From Natranaerobius trueperi (GTDB lineage: Bacteria > Bacillota > Natranaerobiia > Natranaerobiales > Natranaerobiaceae), in assembly GCF_002216005.1 (NCBI RefSeq), contig NZ_NIQC01000006.1, positions 1-64,000 of the forward strand: a stretch of 64,000 nt of DNA, in the 5' to 3' direction. The notes beneath the pieces were generated by a model. That model worked only from the letters and a program-made list of their open reading frames with translations, made no database searches and had not been told where the DNA came from. Positions 37,191-45,761 of the stretch are shown piece by piece. Position 1 is the stretch's first letter. Every line of letters begins with the position of its first letter. A program made the position numbers and the translations under genes.

Positions 37191-39269
37191 ATGGATAATA
37201 ACCAATACTTAAATGTCTTCATAGACGAAGCTAGGGAACATTTACAGGCGATGAATCAAAACTTAATTGATTTAGAACAAAATCCAGAGAATCATGTCAC
37301 TCTTGATAGTCTTTTTAGATCGGCGCATACATTAAAAGGTATGGCTGCAACTATGGGATATCAAGCTTTAGCAGATTATACACATAAATTAGAAAATATA
37401 CTAGATAGCTTTAGACAAGGTGAAAAAAAAATCACCTCTAATATCATAGACTTGTTATTAGAAGGTGCTGATGCGTTAGAAGAATTTGTTAACAAATTGT
37501 CACAGGGAGATCAGATAGAACTTGACTTTTCAAGTATGCAAGAAAAACTTGAACATGCTTTTAATGATGTTGGAAATGAAGAAAGTAATAATGACAAACA
37601 AGACTTACACAATGTAGAAATAGCTGCTTCAAGCGATAACTCAAATGTCAAAACTACAGGAGAAATCAAATCAAAAGAAATAGATTTAAATGAATATGAA
37701 TCAAATTTAATAACTTCAGCTAAAGAAGGTGGATATACTCCATTTTATATAAGAGTTACTTTTGATGAATCCGTTCTTTTAAAAGGTGCAAGAGCTTTTA
37801 TGGTATTTCAAAAAGTAGAGTCTAATGGTGAAATCATTAAATCTCAGCCTGAAGTTGAAGCTATTGAAGATGAAGATTTTAAAAATCAAATTGAACTAGT
37901 AGTTGTAACAAAAGAATCACAAGAAAAGTTGATAGAAGAAATCACACAAATATCTGAAATTGAAGATGTTGAAGTAGCTTATTTAAAAGCTGAAAATTCT
38001 TCTGAAAAAGAAGTTAATTCGAATCATGAGACTGAAGAAGAAAAAAATAATGATGAAATCCAAGAAAATAATCATCACGAACCAACTGAACAAAAAGATT
38101 CCCAGAGTATTAAAACAGGTAAAACCGTCAGAGTTGATATTGAGCGTTTAGACAAGCTCATGAATTTAGTTAGTGAATTAGTTATTAATAAAACACGATT
38201 AGAACAGGTCGCCCACAATAAAGAAACTTCGGAGCTAGTAAAAACAAGTGAACAGTTTAGTAGAATTACAAGTGAAATCCAAAATGTAGTAATGAAAGTT
38301 AGAATGGTACCTTTAGAGCAAGTTTTTAATAGATTTCCTAGAATGGTTAGAGATCTGTCACGAACACTTGATAAAGATGTAAATTTAATAATTGAAGGTA
38401 AAGAAACTGAACTTGATCGTTCTTTAATAGATGAAATTGGTGATTTATTAATGCATTTGATTAGAAATGCTATAGATCATGGATTAGAAGATTCAGAAAC
38501 ACGTAAAAAGTTAGATAAACCTGATAAGGGAACTGTTTATATCAAAGCTTACCATAATGAAAATAATGTTGTAATCGAAGTAGGTGATGATGGTAAAGGG
38601 GTTAATCCTGATAAGATCAGAGAAAAAGCAATTGCTAAAGGACTATTAGATAGTCAAAAAAGCTCACAGATACCTGACTCGGATGTTATTAATTATCTTT
38701 TTTCCCCAGGATTTAGTACAGCAGATGAAGTTTCAGAAGTATCTGGACGTGGAGTTGGTTTAGATGTGGTTAAAAGTAAAATAGAAAACCTTGGAGGTAG
38801 AGTAGAGCTTGACAGTGAAGTTAATAAGGGATCTAAATTTACTATGCAATTACCTTTAACATTAGCAATCATCCAAGCTTTAATGGTTAATGTAGGTGAT
38901 GAGCAGTATGCCTTACCTTTAGCATCAATTGAAGAAACTACAATCTTAACAAAAGATGATATTAAAAAGGTAAGAGAACATGAAGTAATTAAGTTACGAG
39001 ATAGCTTAGTACCATTAATTAATTTACAGGACGTATTAGATGTTCCAAATAAAACCGATAAGCATGAAGGTGATGAAAAATTTGCGATTATTGTAAGAAA
39101 GGGCGATAAAAAAGCTGGGCTTATTGTTGATGAATTAATAGGGCAACAAGAAGTTGTTATTAAATCTTTAGGTAGTTTTTTAGCTGATGTAAAAGGCTTT
39201 ACAGGGGCAACTATTTTAGGTGATGGTAAAGTTGCGCTTATTATCGATATTAACTCTATGTTATTTTAA
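37191..39269 (+). CDS. cheA: Chemotaxis histidine kinase CheA
   Basis: CheA is the kinase that phosphorylates CheY and CheB. The 692-residue protein has the P1 Hpt domain with His46 (FRSAHTLKGMA), a P2 region (about 175-265), a polar acidic linker, P3 dimerisation, the P4 ATPase domain (HLIRNAIDHGLED; VGDDGKG; GRGVGLDVVKS) and a P5 CheW-like domain. The start is taken as ATG 37191, with TTG 37188 also in frame and nearer to the GGGGG site. It precedes cheW. Confidence 0.95.
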   Translation: MDNNQYLNVFIDEAREHLQAMNQNLIDLEQNPENHVTLDSLFRSAHTLKGMAATMGYQALADYTHKLENILDSFRQGEKKITSNIIDLLLEGADALEEFVNKLSQGDQIELDFSSMQEKLEHAFNDVGNEESNNDKQDLHNVEIAASSDNSNVKTTGEIKSKEIDLNEYESNLITSAKEGGYTPFYIRVTFDESVLLKGARAFMVFQKVESNGEIIKSQPEVEAIEDEDFKNQIELVVVTKESQEKLIEEITQISEIEDVEVAYLKAENSSEKEVNSNHETEEEKNNDEIQENNHHEPTEQKDSQSIKTGKTVRVDIERLDKLMNLVSELVINKTRLEQVAHNKETSELVKTSEQFSRITSEIQNVVMKVRMVPLEQVFNRFPRMVRDLSRTLDKDVNLIIEGKETELDRSLIDEIGDLLMHLIRNAIDHGLEDSETRKKLDKPDKGTVYIKAYHNENNVVIEVGDDGKGVNPDKIREKAIAKGLLDSQKSSQIPDSDVINYLFSPGFSTADEVSEVSGRGVGLDVVKSKIENLGGRVELDSEVNKGSKFTMQLPLTLAIIQALMVNVGDEQYALPLASIEETTILTKDDIKKVREHEVIKLRDSLVPLINLQDVLDVPNKTDKHEGDEKFAIIVRKGDKKAGLIVDELIGQQEVVIKSLGSFLADVKGFTGATILGDGKVALIIDINSMLF

Positions 39270-39286
39270 AAAGGAGGTAGTCTAAT

Positions 39287-39775
39287 TTGTCTAAAGAAAA
39301 GAATGCTAAAGTGTCACAAAATACTGAACATCAATTTATAGTGTTTAATTTAGGTGATGAAGAATATGGAGTAGAAATTTTACAAGTACAGACTATAGAG
39401 CGTATGCTAGATATTACTCGTGTACCTCATGCACCGGACTTTGTTGAAGGTGTAACTAATTTACGTGGTATGGTTGTTCCGATAATTGATCTTAGAAAGC
39501 GACTTAATTTACCAGAAATAGAAGCAACTGATGAAACAAGAATTATTACTGTCAAGATAGAAGAAGTAATGGTTGGTATGATAGTTGACTCTGCTTCTGA
39601 TGTTGTTAAAGTACCGGAAGATGCTATAGAACCAGCTCCTTCAATTATTGGTGGTGTTGAGAGTACATATTTGGATGGAGTTGCGAAAATGGATGATAGA
39701 CTATTAATTTTACTTAAGTTATCCGAAGTACTGAACAAAGATGAAGTTAATCAAATTAAAAAAATCAATGCGTGA
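39287..39775 (+). CDS. cheW: Chemotaxis coupling protein CheW
   Basis: CheW couples chemoreceptors to CheA. The 162-residue protein is a single CheW domain with FNLGDEEYGVEILQVQTIER, TRVPHAPDFVEGVTNLRG and VVPIIDLRKRL. The start is TTG 39287 after AAAGGAGGT. It lies between cheA and cheC. Confidence 0.94.
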   Translation: MSKEKNAKVSQNTEHQFIVFNLGDEEYGVEILQVQTIERMLDITRVPHAPDFVEGVTNLRGMVVPIIDLRKRLNLPEIEATDETRIITVKIEEVMVGMIVDSASDVVKVPEDAIEPAPSIIGGVESTYLDGVAKMDDRLLILLKLSEVLNKDEVNQIKKINA

Positions 39776-39789
39776 GAGGTGCAGTTAAT

Positions 39790-40419
39790 ATGTCCGATAC
39801 TAAGTTAGAGGATATTCATATCGATGTTCTAAAAGAAATAGGTAATATAGGTGCGGGTAATGCTACAACTGCACTTTCTGAGTTTCTAGGAAGATCAATA
39901 AACATGACTGTACCAGAAGTTAAAATCCTCCCATTTACCCAAGTTCCTGAAGTTGTTGGAGGGCCAGAAGAATTAGTTGCAGGAGTTTATCTTAATATCG
40001 TAGGGGAAGCTCCTGGCTCTTTAATGTTACTACTTAAACATGATGATGCGAAAAAACTAATTGAAATTTTGATGGGCCAACAATTTAGTGATGAAAAAGA
40101 TCAATTAGATGAAATGGCACAATCTGCTTTGATGGAAACTGGTAATATTGTATCTAGCTCTTATTTAAATGCTCTTGGTAATATGACAAATTTGAAGGTT
40201 GTTCCTTCTATTCCTGCTATTTCAGTAGATATGGCTGGAGCAATACTTGAAGTGATTCTATTTCAGGTTGATGAGGATATCAGTGAACATGTAATATTAA
40301 TTGGTACTGAATTCCTTTATGAGGGCGATAAAATTCGCGGGCATTTCTTTCTTATACCTGATAATGAATCTTTTCCAAAAATCTTGAATTCTTTGGGGAT
40401 TAGCTATGGAGATTCTTAA
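39790..40419 (+). CDS. cheC: CheY-P phosphatase CheC
   Basis: CheC dephosphorylates CheY-P and works with CheD. The 209-residue protein has the two family active-site helices (EIGNIGAGNATTALSEF and METGNIVSSSYLNAL), each with the Glu and Asn used in catalysis. The start is ATG 39790 after GAGAGGTG; an upstream in-frame GTG at 39772 lies before this site. It overlaps cheD by 14 bases. Confidence 0.93.
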   Translation: MSDTKLEDIHIDVLKEIGNIGAGNATTALSEFLGRSINMTVPEVKILPFTQVPEVVGGPEELVAGVYLNIVGEAPGSLMLLLKHDDAKKLIEILMGQQFSDEKDQLDEMAQSALMETGNIVSSSYLNALGNMTNLKVVPSIPAISVDMAGAILEVILFQVDEDISEHVILIGTEFLYEGDKIRGHFFLIPDNESFPKILNSLGISYGDS

Positions 40420-40885
40420 AGTAGGAATTGCAGATATGAGGGTCAGTACAAATGATAGCATAATAAGAACTTCAGGACTTGGTTCATGTGTAGGAATAAC
40501 GTTATATGATGTAACAGTTAATGTTGGAGGAATGGTTCATATAATGCTTCCTGAAAGTCCTAATAAAAGAACTTTTAAAAGGGCTAAATATGCTGATACA
40601 GGTATAATTGACTTGATTGAAGAAATAGAAAAGAAAGGTGGAAAAAAGAGAAAGTTAGTTTCTAAAATAGCAGGTGGGGCTCAGATGTTCAAATTTTCAG
40701 GAGGTAGTGAGCTTTTGAAGATAGGGGAACGAAACATCAAAGCTGTTAAAACTATATTGAATGATTTAAATATTGAATTGTTAGCTGAAGATGTGGGTGG
40801 GAATTATGGAAGGACAATAGATCTATATTGTAATACTGGCAGACTATTAATTAAAACAGTTAATCAAGGGGTTAAAGAGGTGTAA
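40406..40885 (+). CDS. cheD: Chemoreceptor deamidase CheD
   Basis: CheD deamidates Gln residues of chemoreceptors and binds CheC. The 159-residue protein has the Cys-containing motif GLGSCVGITLYD, the catalytic His in GGMVHIMLP, and KIAGGAQMF. Its ATG lies within the 3' end of cheC, consistent with a CheC-CheD pair. Confidence 0.93.
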   Translation: MEILKVGIADMRVSTNDSIIRTSGLGSCVGITLYDVTVNVGGMVHIMLPESPNKRTFKRAKYADTGIIDLIEEIEKKGGKKRKLVSKIAGGAQMFKFSGGSELLKIGERNIKAVKTILNDLNIELLAEDVGGNYGRTIDLYCNTGRLLIKTVNQGVKEV

Positions 40886-40887
40886 AA

Positions 40888-41640
40888 GTGGACCATAACC
40901 TAATTGAAAAGTATCAAGAAAAAAACGATCGAAAAATTCTTGAAAAGCTAGTCGAAGATTATACATACCTCATAAAAAAACAAGTGGATAAAATGAGTTA
41001 CGGTACGCCACCAGGGATTAGTCGAGATGATTTGATTTCTTTTGGAGTGATTGGATTAATAGATTCAATAAATAAATTTGACCTTACTCGTGGTGTGCCG
41101 TTTGCTGCATATGCTCGTATTAGAATCCGTGGTGCAATACTTGATGGGCTAAGAGAGTTCGATTTTGTTCCTAGAAGAATTAGAGATGAAGTGAGAACAT
41201 TATATAATAAATGTCAAGAACTTGAAAAATTATTGGGACGAGCACCAACTAATCAAGAGATATCAGAACAACTATCTAAGCCAATTGAAGAGATTGAAAG
41301 GTTATGGAAAGAAGCTTCCTGGATAGTACCTACTTATCTTAGTGATTTCATTTCTAACCAAGATAAACAGCTTAGAATACAAGATGTATATCCTAATGAA
41401 AATAGCCCTAACCCTGAAAAGTGTTTAAATCAAGTAGATATTAGAGACCAACTTGGTAAAGTAATTGATTCTTTACCTGAAAAAGAAAAATTGGTTTTAT
41501 CACTATATTATTATGAAGAATTAACTTTGAAAGAAATATCTCAAGTTATGGATCTTTCCGAGTCACGTATAAGTCAATTACATTCAAAAGGTATTATGAG
41601 GCTTCGTGGGAAATTAACCAATAAGAAGTGGGATATTTAA
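40888..41640 (+). CDS. sigD: Flagellar sigma factor SigD (FliA/WhiG family)
   Basis: SigD directs RNA polymerase to late flagellar, autolysin and chemotaxis promoters. The 250-residue protein has region 2 (DLISFGVIGLIDSINKFDL), region 3 and region 4 with the helix-turn-helix LTLKEISQVMDLSESRISQL. The start is GTG 40888, preceded by AAAGAGGTG. It sits near the end of the fla/che operon, as in B. subtilis. Its anti-sigma factor FlgM is not in the window. Confidence 0.94.
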   Translation: MDHNLIEKYQEKNDRKILEKLVEDYTYLIKKQVDKMSYGTPPGISRDDLISFGVIGLIDSINKFDLTRGVPFAAYARIRIRGAILDGLREFDFVPRRIRDEVRTLYNKCQELEKLLGRAPTNQEISEQLSKPIEEIERLWKEASWIVPTYLSDFISNQDKQLRIQDVYPNENSPNPEKCLNQVDIRDQLGKVIDSLPEKEKLVLSLYYYEELTLKEISQVMDLSESRISQLHSKGIMRLRGKLTNKKWDI

Positions 41641-41658
41641 AAAGTTTGGAGTGGTTAA

Positions 41659-43464
41659 ATGAGAGAACTACCCAAAAAATTTAAAGGGAAAGACTTAAAA
41701 GAAGCACTCTCCATTGCAGCTGAATCATTAAAATGTGATATAGATTCTTTAGAGTATAATGATTTAGGAAAAGAGAAGAAAGGGTTTTTTGGAATTGGCT
41801 CACAATGCCATGCTATAGAAGTTACAAATGTTGTTAACACCAATTTAGAAATTGATACCAGTATTGGTGGATATTTTAAACTTTATGAAGAAAACGAAGG
41901 GATTTATTTATCGGTTTATCCTCCAGAAAATCGAGGTAAATATATTACTTGGAAGGAAGTTAAGGAGTACCTTGAATCTCAAGGATATGAAATTACAAGT
42001 GAACCGGAATTAAAAGAAATCGTTCGTCGTGCTGATGGAGTTAAAGAAAATGTGTTGGAATATGTTTCAGAGCATATAATCGATGGTAGTTTTGATTTAG
42101 AAGTAAAAGATCAAAATATGAAAGCACTTTTAAATGTAGCGCTTCCACAAGGTAGAGGGAAAAAAATTTCTAGAGACGAAATTTACCAAGAATTGAATAA
42201 GCGTAATATCACCTACAATGTAGACTTTGAAGCTATAAACCGTTATGTAGAGAATGGTACATATAGTGAGTATAAGGTCATAGCTCAAGGCAAAGAACCC
42301 GTAGATGGTGAAGATGCAAAAATACAAATTCACTTTGAAAAAAAAGAAAGAAAACCTGTATTGAAGGAAGACGGTAGTGTTGATTATTATAATATAGATA
42401 ATATTATAAATGTAAAATCTGGAGATGTTCTAGCTACTAAAGAACCACCAAGTGAAGGAACACCAGGTAAAGATATTTTTAATAAGACTCTACCACCTAA
42501 ACAAGGAAAAGATAAAAGAATAAAAGCAGGTAAACATACTGTTTTAAGTGAAGATGAAATGAGTTTACAAGCTGAGATCGATGGCCAGGTGAGTATGAAT
42601 GCTGATGGACTTATTAATGTATTTCCTGTTTATGAGGTGAGTGGTGATGTTGGTGTTTCTACAGGAAATATAGATTTTGTTGGTAATGTAATAGTAAAAG
42701 GACAAGTAACAAGTGGTTTGGAAGTAAAAGCTGCAGGAGATATCCTAATTAAAGAAAGTATTGATAGTTGTTACATAGAAGCAGGAGGAAATGTTGACAT
42801 AAAAGGTGGAATGCAGGGTAGGAATAAAGGGAAAATTAAAGCTGAAGGTTCAGTCACTTGTAAGTTTATCGAAAATGCAACTGTTGAAGCAGGTGGAGAT
42901 GTTAGAGTAGTAGAAGGGATTTTACATAGCCATGTAAAAGGTAATAGTATTTATGCATTTGAAGGAAGAAAAGGTCTAATAGTAGGAGGAGAAATATCTG
43001 CTAATGAAGAAGTAATTAGCAAGATAATGGGATCTAACTTTGCAACTAATACAGAAATAGAAGTTGGTTTAGATCCAAAAACGCGAGAAAAGAAAGCGAA
43101 GATATATGAGGACCTTAAAAATACAAAAGATAATATAGAAAAAACTGATAAAGCCATAGCAATTTTGCAAAAAACTAAACAAAAGTTAGGCCAATTGCCA
43201 CAAGAAAAAGAGAATATGTTAATTAGATTACAAAGAACTAGATCTCACCTAATAACAGCTCAAGAAAGTTTAAATAATGAAAATGATGCATTAACAGATT
43301 TAGTTAAAGAGAGTAAAAAAGGTGTAGTTAAAGTTCTAAAAACAATTCACCCAGGGGTTAAAATAGTAATTGGTGAAATTAGTACCAATATTAAAGATGA
43401 ACAGCGTGCGATCTGTTACAAATTATCTGAAGAAGGGGAGATTACTTCAGGTCCTGTTAAGTAA
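41659..43464 (+). CDS. FapA-family (DUF342) polymerising protein with Jag-N-like domain
   Basis: This 601-residue protein has a Jag-N-like N-terminal region (residues 1-50, KEALSIAAESLKCD and KKGFFGIGSQ). The FapA/DUF342 beta-helical region with many Gly/Val repeats (about 200-460, GDVLATKEPPSEGTPGKD; ASNGLEVKAAGDILIKES-like repeats) follows, and then a long C-terminal coiled coil (about 470-560). FapA proteins are widespread, often next to sigD in Firmicute flagellar operons, but their role in this setting is not established to my knowledge. It starts at ATG 41659. Confidence 0.75.
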   Translation: MRELPKKFKGKDLKEALSIAAESLKCDIDSLEYNDLGKEKKGFFGIGSQCHAIEVTNVVNTNLEIDTSIGGYFKLYEENEGIYLSVYPPENRGKYITWKEVKEYLESQGYEITSEPELKEIVRRADGVKENVLEYVSEHIIDGSFDLEVKDQNMKALLNVALPQGRGKKISRDEIYQELNKRNITYNVDFEAINRYVENGTYSEYKVIAQGKEPVDGEDAKIQIHFEKKERKPVLKEDGSVDYYNIDNIINVKSGDVLATKEPPSEGTPGKDIFNKTLPPKQGKDKRIKAGKHTVLSEDEMSLQAEIDGQVSMNADGLINVFPVYEVSGDVGVSTGNIDFVGNVIVKGQVTSGLEVKAAGDILIKESIDSCYIEAGGNVDIKGGMQGRNKGKIKAEGSVTCKFIENATVEAGGDVRVVEGILHSHVKGNSIYAFEGRKGLIVGGEISANEEVISKIMGSNFATNTEIEVGLDPKTREKKAKIYEDLKNTKDNIEKTDKAIAILQKTKQKLGQLPQEKENMLIRLQRTRSHLITAQESLNNENDALTDLVKESKKGVVKVLKTIHPGVKIVIGEISTNIKDEQRAICYKLSEEGEITSGPVK

Positions 43465-43476
43465 AGAGGTGAAATT

Positions 43477-43761
43477 ATGTCACTTTTCCCTGGGGAGCTA
43501 AAAATAATTTATAGCAAGATGCCAGAAGTATCTAAAATTAACTTTTTAGATCAACAGATATCTGTGTGGCACTATCACTCAATGAAATTTTCTTTTTTAA
43601 AAGAAAAGGATAATAATACAAAAGTAGTTACAGAGACTTTAGAAACAAATGATGATATTAGAACGAAAAGTGATGATTCGTTAAAAAAAGAAACTAAACA
43701 ACTTAAGGATAATAAGCGAAATAGACATGATAGTGGTAGGTTTGTTGATATTACCTTATAA
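43477..43761 (+). CDS. Small conserved protein of the sigD-downstream region
   Basis: This 94-residue protein has an N-terminal part with IYSKMPEVSKINFLDQQISV, a charged middle and the C-terminus GRFVDITL. Short proteins of this plan, beginning near a PEVxKI motif and ending in a VDI tail, are seen at this site in Clostridial fla operons. I do not know a function. A good AGAGGTGA site precedes the ATG. It is co-directional and tightly spaced with both neighbours. Confidence 0.6.
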   Translation: MSLFPGELKIIYSKMPEVSKINFLDQQISVWHYHSMKFSFLKEKDNNTKVVTETLETNDDIRTKSDDSLKKETKQLKDNKRNRHDSGRFVDITL

Positions 43762-43782
43762 AGGTAGATGAGGTGAATTAAT

Positions 43783-44379
43783 ATGTTATTATACATTATT
43801 ACATTGTTAGTTGGATTTATTATTTTTATCATATCTTTATTTAGCCTTTCGAAAGTTAACTCTACAAAAAAAATAAATAATAAACAAGAAAAGACACATT
43901 TTTTAGCATCTGAGGTTTTAGATGAGTTAGAGTCAAGTACTGACAAATTAATAGAAAAAATCAGTTCAAAAGAAGTGGAACTTGAGGGATTATTAGGACG
44001 GGCTGACAACAGAATTTCTGAGTTAAACAATTTAGTTCAAAAAGACCACGATTTGCTTAAAGTAGCTTCAGATCTACAATTAGGTTCGAATGAGTTTAGT
44101 AAAAAAGATTTTTATAAGACTTTAAATCTTTACACTCCAGGAGAAGCTATCAATAAAAATAAATCTAAAAAATCTAACAAAGAATTACAAACCAATTCTT
44201 CTACAGTAGAATTTATACCTAAGTATTTAGAGAAACACCAATACATTGTAGATATGTACAATGACGGGCATGATTTTACGGAAATAGCACGTAGGGCACA
44301 AAAAGGAAAAGGCGAAGTTCAATTGATTATTAATCTTTATAAACAAAGTGGTGACAATTATGTTCAAAATAGATCCTAA
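43783..44379 (+). CDS. DUF6115/SwrB-like membrane-anchored coiled-coil protein
   Basis: This 198-residue protein has one N-terminal membrane helix (residues 1-22), a coiled-coil region (about 45-110), a polar linker and a C-terminal helical motif, YNDGHDFTEIARRAQKGKGE followed by VQLIINLYK. That C-terminus resembles DUF6115 proteins, and the layout resembles B. subtilis SwrB, which occupies the same position after sigD and activates export-gate assembly. SwrB identity is inferred, not shown. It overlaps the next gene by 20 bases. Confidence 0.65.
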   Translation: MLLYIITLLVGFIIFIISLFSLSKVNSTKKINNKQEKTHFLASEVLDELESSTDKLIEKISSKEVELEGLLGRADNRISELNNLVQKDHDLLKVASDLQLGSNEFSKKDFYKTLNLYTPGEAINKNKSKKSNKELQTNSSTVEFIPKYLEKHQYIVDMYNDGHDFTEIARRAQKGKGEVQLIINLYKQSGDNYVQNRS

Positions 44380-44806
44380 AATAACTCTAGGTATTGGAAT
44401 AGGTTTCATGTTATCTTCGTTAACTTTTATTATTGTCCAGCCAAATTTCAATGTAGATGTAGATAATCAATTGTTTGAAAGAGAAGTTGCATTAAATGAG
44501 ACATCTAAGGAAGTACAACAATTATTTGCTAATGAACAAACTAACAATGATGTAGAAGGATATGATGATATTGATAATTGTTATGAAAGTAGTGATCAGA
44601 CATTTAAAATAGAAATACCTAGGGGTCTTACAGCAGATGAAATTTCTCTCTTATTAGAGGAACATGAGATAATTTCTGATGCAAAGAAATTTGTTAATAC
44701 TTTACTGTCTGAGGGTAAAGTTACAAGCTTACGACCAGGAGTCTATGAACTCCCAGAAAATCCTGATAAAGAATTGTTAATTGATAAATTGACTTCTGGC
44801 CCATAA
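44360..44806 (+). CDS. Small MltG/YceG-like membrane-anchored protein
   Basis: This 148-residue protein has one membrane helix (about 8-27), an acidic linker and a C-terminal segment, IPRGLTADEISLLLEEHEII with LRPGVYELPENPDKELLIDKL. It matches the start of the LysM-like part of MltG/YceG lytic transglycosylases, but the catalytic domain is absent. It may bind a cell-wall component. It is the last gene of the fla/che operon; its stop codon lies within the terminator. Confidence 0.55.
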   Translation: MFKIDPKITLGIGIGFMLSSLTFIIVQPNFNVDVDNQLFEREVALNETSKEVQQLFANEQTNNDVEGYDDIDNCYESSDQTFKIEIPRGLTADEISLLLEEHEIISDAKKFVNTLLSEGKVTSLRPGVYELPENPDKELLIDKLTSGP

Positions 44807-44828
44807 ATTTAGGGCCATTTTTTATTTT
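44797..44828 (+). terminator. Intrinsic terminator ending the fla/che operon
   Basis: TGGCCC (44797-44802) pairs with GGGCCA (44812-44817) around a nine-base loop, followed by TTTTTTATTTT. The stop codon of the last operon gene lies in the loop. It isolates the fla/che operon from rpsB. Confidence 0.9.
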
Positions 44829-44832
44829 CTGA

Positions 44833-44861
44833 TTGAAACCAAACTATGATTGTGGTATACT
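44833..44861 (+). promoter_or_regulatory. Sigma-A promoter of the rpsB-tsf unit
   Basis: TTGAAA (44833-44838), a 17-base spacer and TATACT (44856-44861). The predicted start is near 44868. It lies immediately downstream of the operon terminator and upstream of a structured leader of about 105 bases. Confidence 0.85.
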
Positions 44862-44867
44862 ACGTGT

Positions 44868-44973
44868 GGTGTAAAAACACACGCTTTCGGATCCTTTTGG
44901 TGGTGCTTGTCATAAAGACAGTTCTGAAAGGATGAGACGAAAGCGGAGGGAAAACCAACAGGAGGTGTATATT
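44868..44973 (+). promoter_or_regulatory. Structured 5' leader of rpsB
   Basis: The leader folds into one stacked helix. CGCTTTCG (44882-44889) pairs with CGAAAGCG (44938-44945), ATCCTTT (44891-44897) with AAAGGAT (44927-44933), and TTGTC (44907-44911) with GACAG (44917-44921), all nested. The first strand also overlaps a possible small hairpin (GTGTG...CACAC) near 44863-44883. The AGGAGGTG ribosome site follows. Such leaders often let a ribosomal protein (here S2) regulate its own synthesis, but I cannot match this one to a named family. Confidence 0.6.
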
Positions 44974-45672
44974 TTGAGCGTAGTAAGTATGAAACAATTA
45001 TTAGAGGCAGGAGTCCATTTTGGACACCAAACAAGAAGATGGAATCCTAAGATGGATCGTTACATTTTCACAGAAAGAAATGGTATTTACATTGTAGACC
45101 TACAAAAAACAGTCAAGAAATTAAATGAAGCGTATGAGTTCATTAAAGATTTAGCTGCTAATGGAGAAAAAATTATGTTTGTAGGTACTAAAAAGCAAGC
45201 ACAGGATGCAGTTGCTAAAGAAGCAGAAAGATCTGAAATGTACTTTGTAAACCAAAGATGGCTTGGTGGAATGTTGACAAATTTCCAAACTATTAGTAAA
45301 AGGTTAGCAAGGTTACATCAAATTGAAAAAATGGAAGAAGACGGAACTTTTGAAGTTCTACCTAAAAAAGAAGTGCAGAACCTTAAAAAAGAACACGAAA
45401 GATTAGAGAAGTTTTTAGGCGGAATAAGAAACATGAAAGATTTACCAGGGGCTTTATTTGTGATTGATCCGAAGAAAGAAAAAATCGCTGTAGCTGAAGC
45501 AAAGAATCTTGGTATACCTATTGTTGCCATTGTAGATACTAATTGTGACCCAGATGAAGTTGATTATGTAATCCCTGGTAACGATGATGCTATCAGAGCT
45601 GTAAAATTAATCACTGAAAAAATGGCAGACGCTGTTTTAGAAGGAAAACAAGGAGTTCAGTTAGCTGAATAA
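44974..45672 (+). CDS. rpsB: Ribosomal protein S2
   Basis: S2 is a small-subunit ribosomal protein. The 232-residue protein carries [30 protein letters not shown] and [20 protein letters not shown]. The start is TTG 44974, six bases after CAGGAGGTG; longer upstream frames run through the leader hairpin and are unlikely. It is the first gene after the fla/che operon, followed by tsf. Confidence 0.96.
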   Translation: MSVVSMKQLLEAGVHFGHQTRRWNPKMDRYIFTERNGIYIVDLQKTVKKLNEAYEFIKDLAANGEKIMFVGTKKQAQDAVAKEAERSEMYFVNQRWLGGMLTNFQTISKRLARLHQIEKMEEDGTFEVLPKKEVQNLKKEHERLEKFLGGIRNMKDLPGALFVIDPKKEKIAVAEAKNLGIPIVAIVDTNCDPDEVDYVIPGNDDAIRAVKLITEKMADAVLEGKQGVQLAE

Positions 45673-45676
45673 AATT

Positions 45677-45709
45677 GTTGAAGCTGTTAGTATTACTGAC
45701 AGCTTCAAC
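45677..45709 (+). other. Intergenic hairpin between rpsB and tsf
   Basis: A perfect 11-bp stem GTTGAAGCTGT (45677-45687) / ACAGCTTCAAC (45699-45709) with an 11-base loop, and no T-run after it. It may attenuate transcription or protect the rpsB 3' end; it does not look like a full terminator. Confidence 0.55.
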
Positions 45710-45761
45710 TTATCAATAAAAATAAATGTGTACGAAAATATCGGTAAGGGAGGATGAAATT

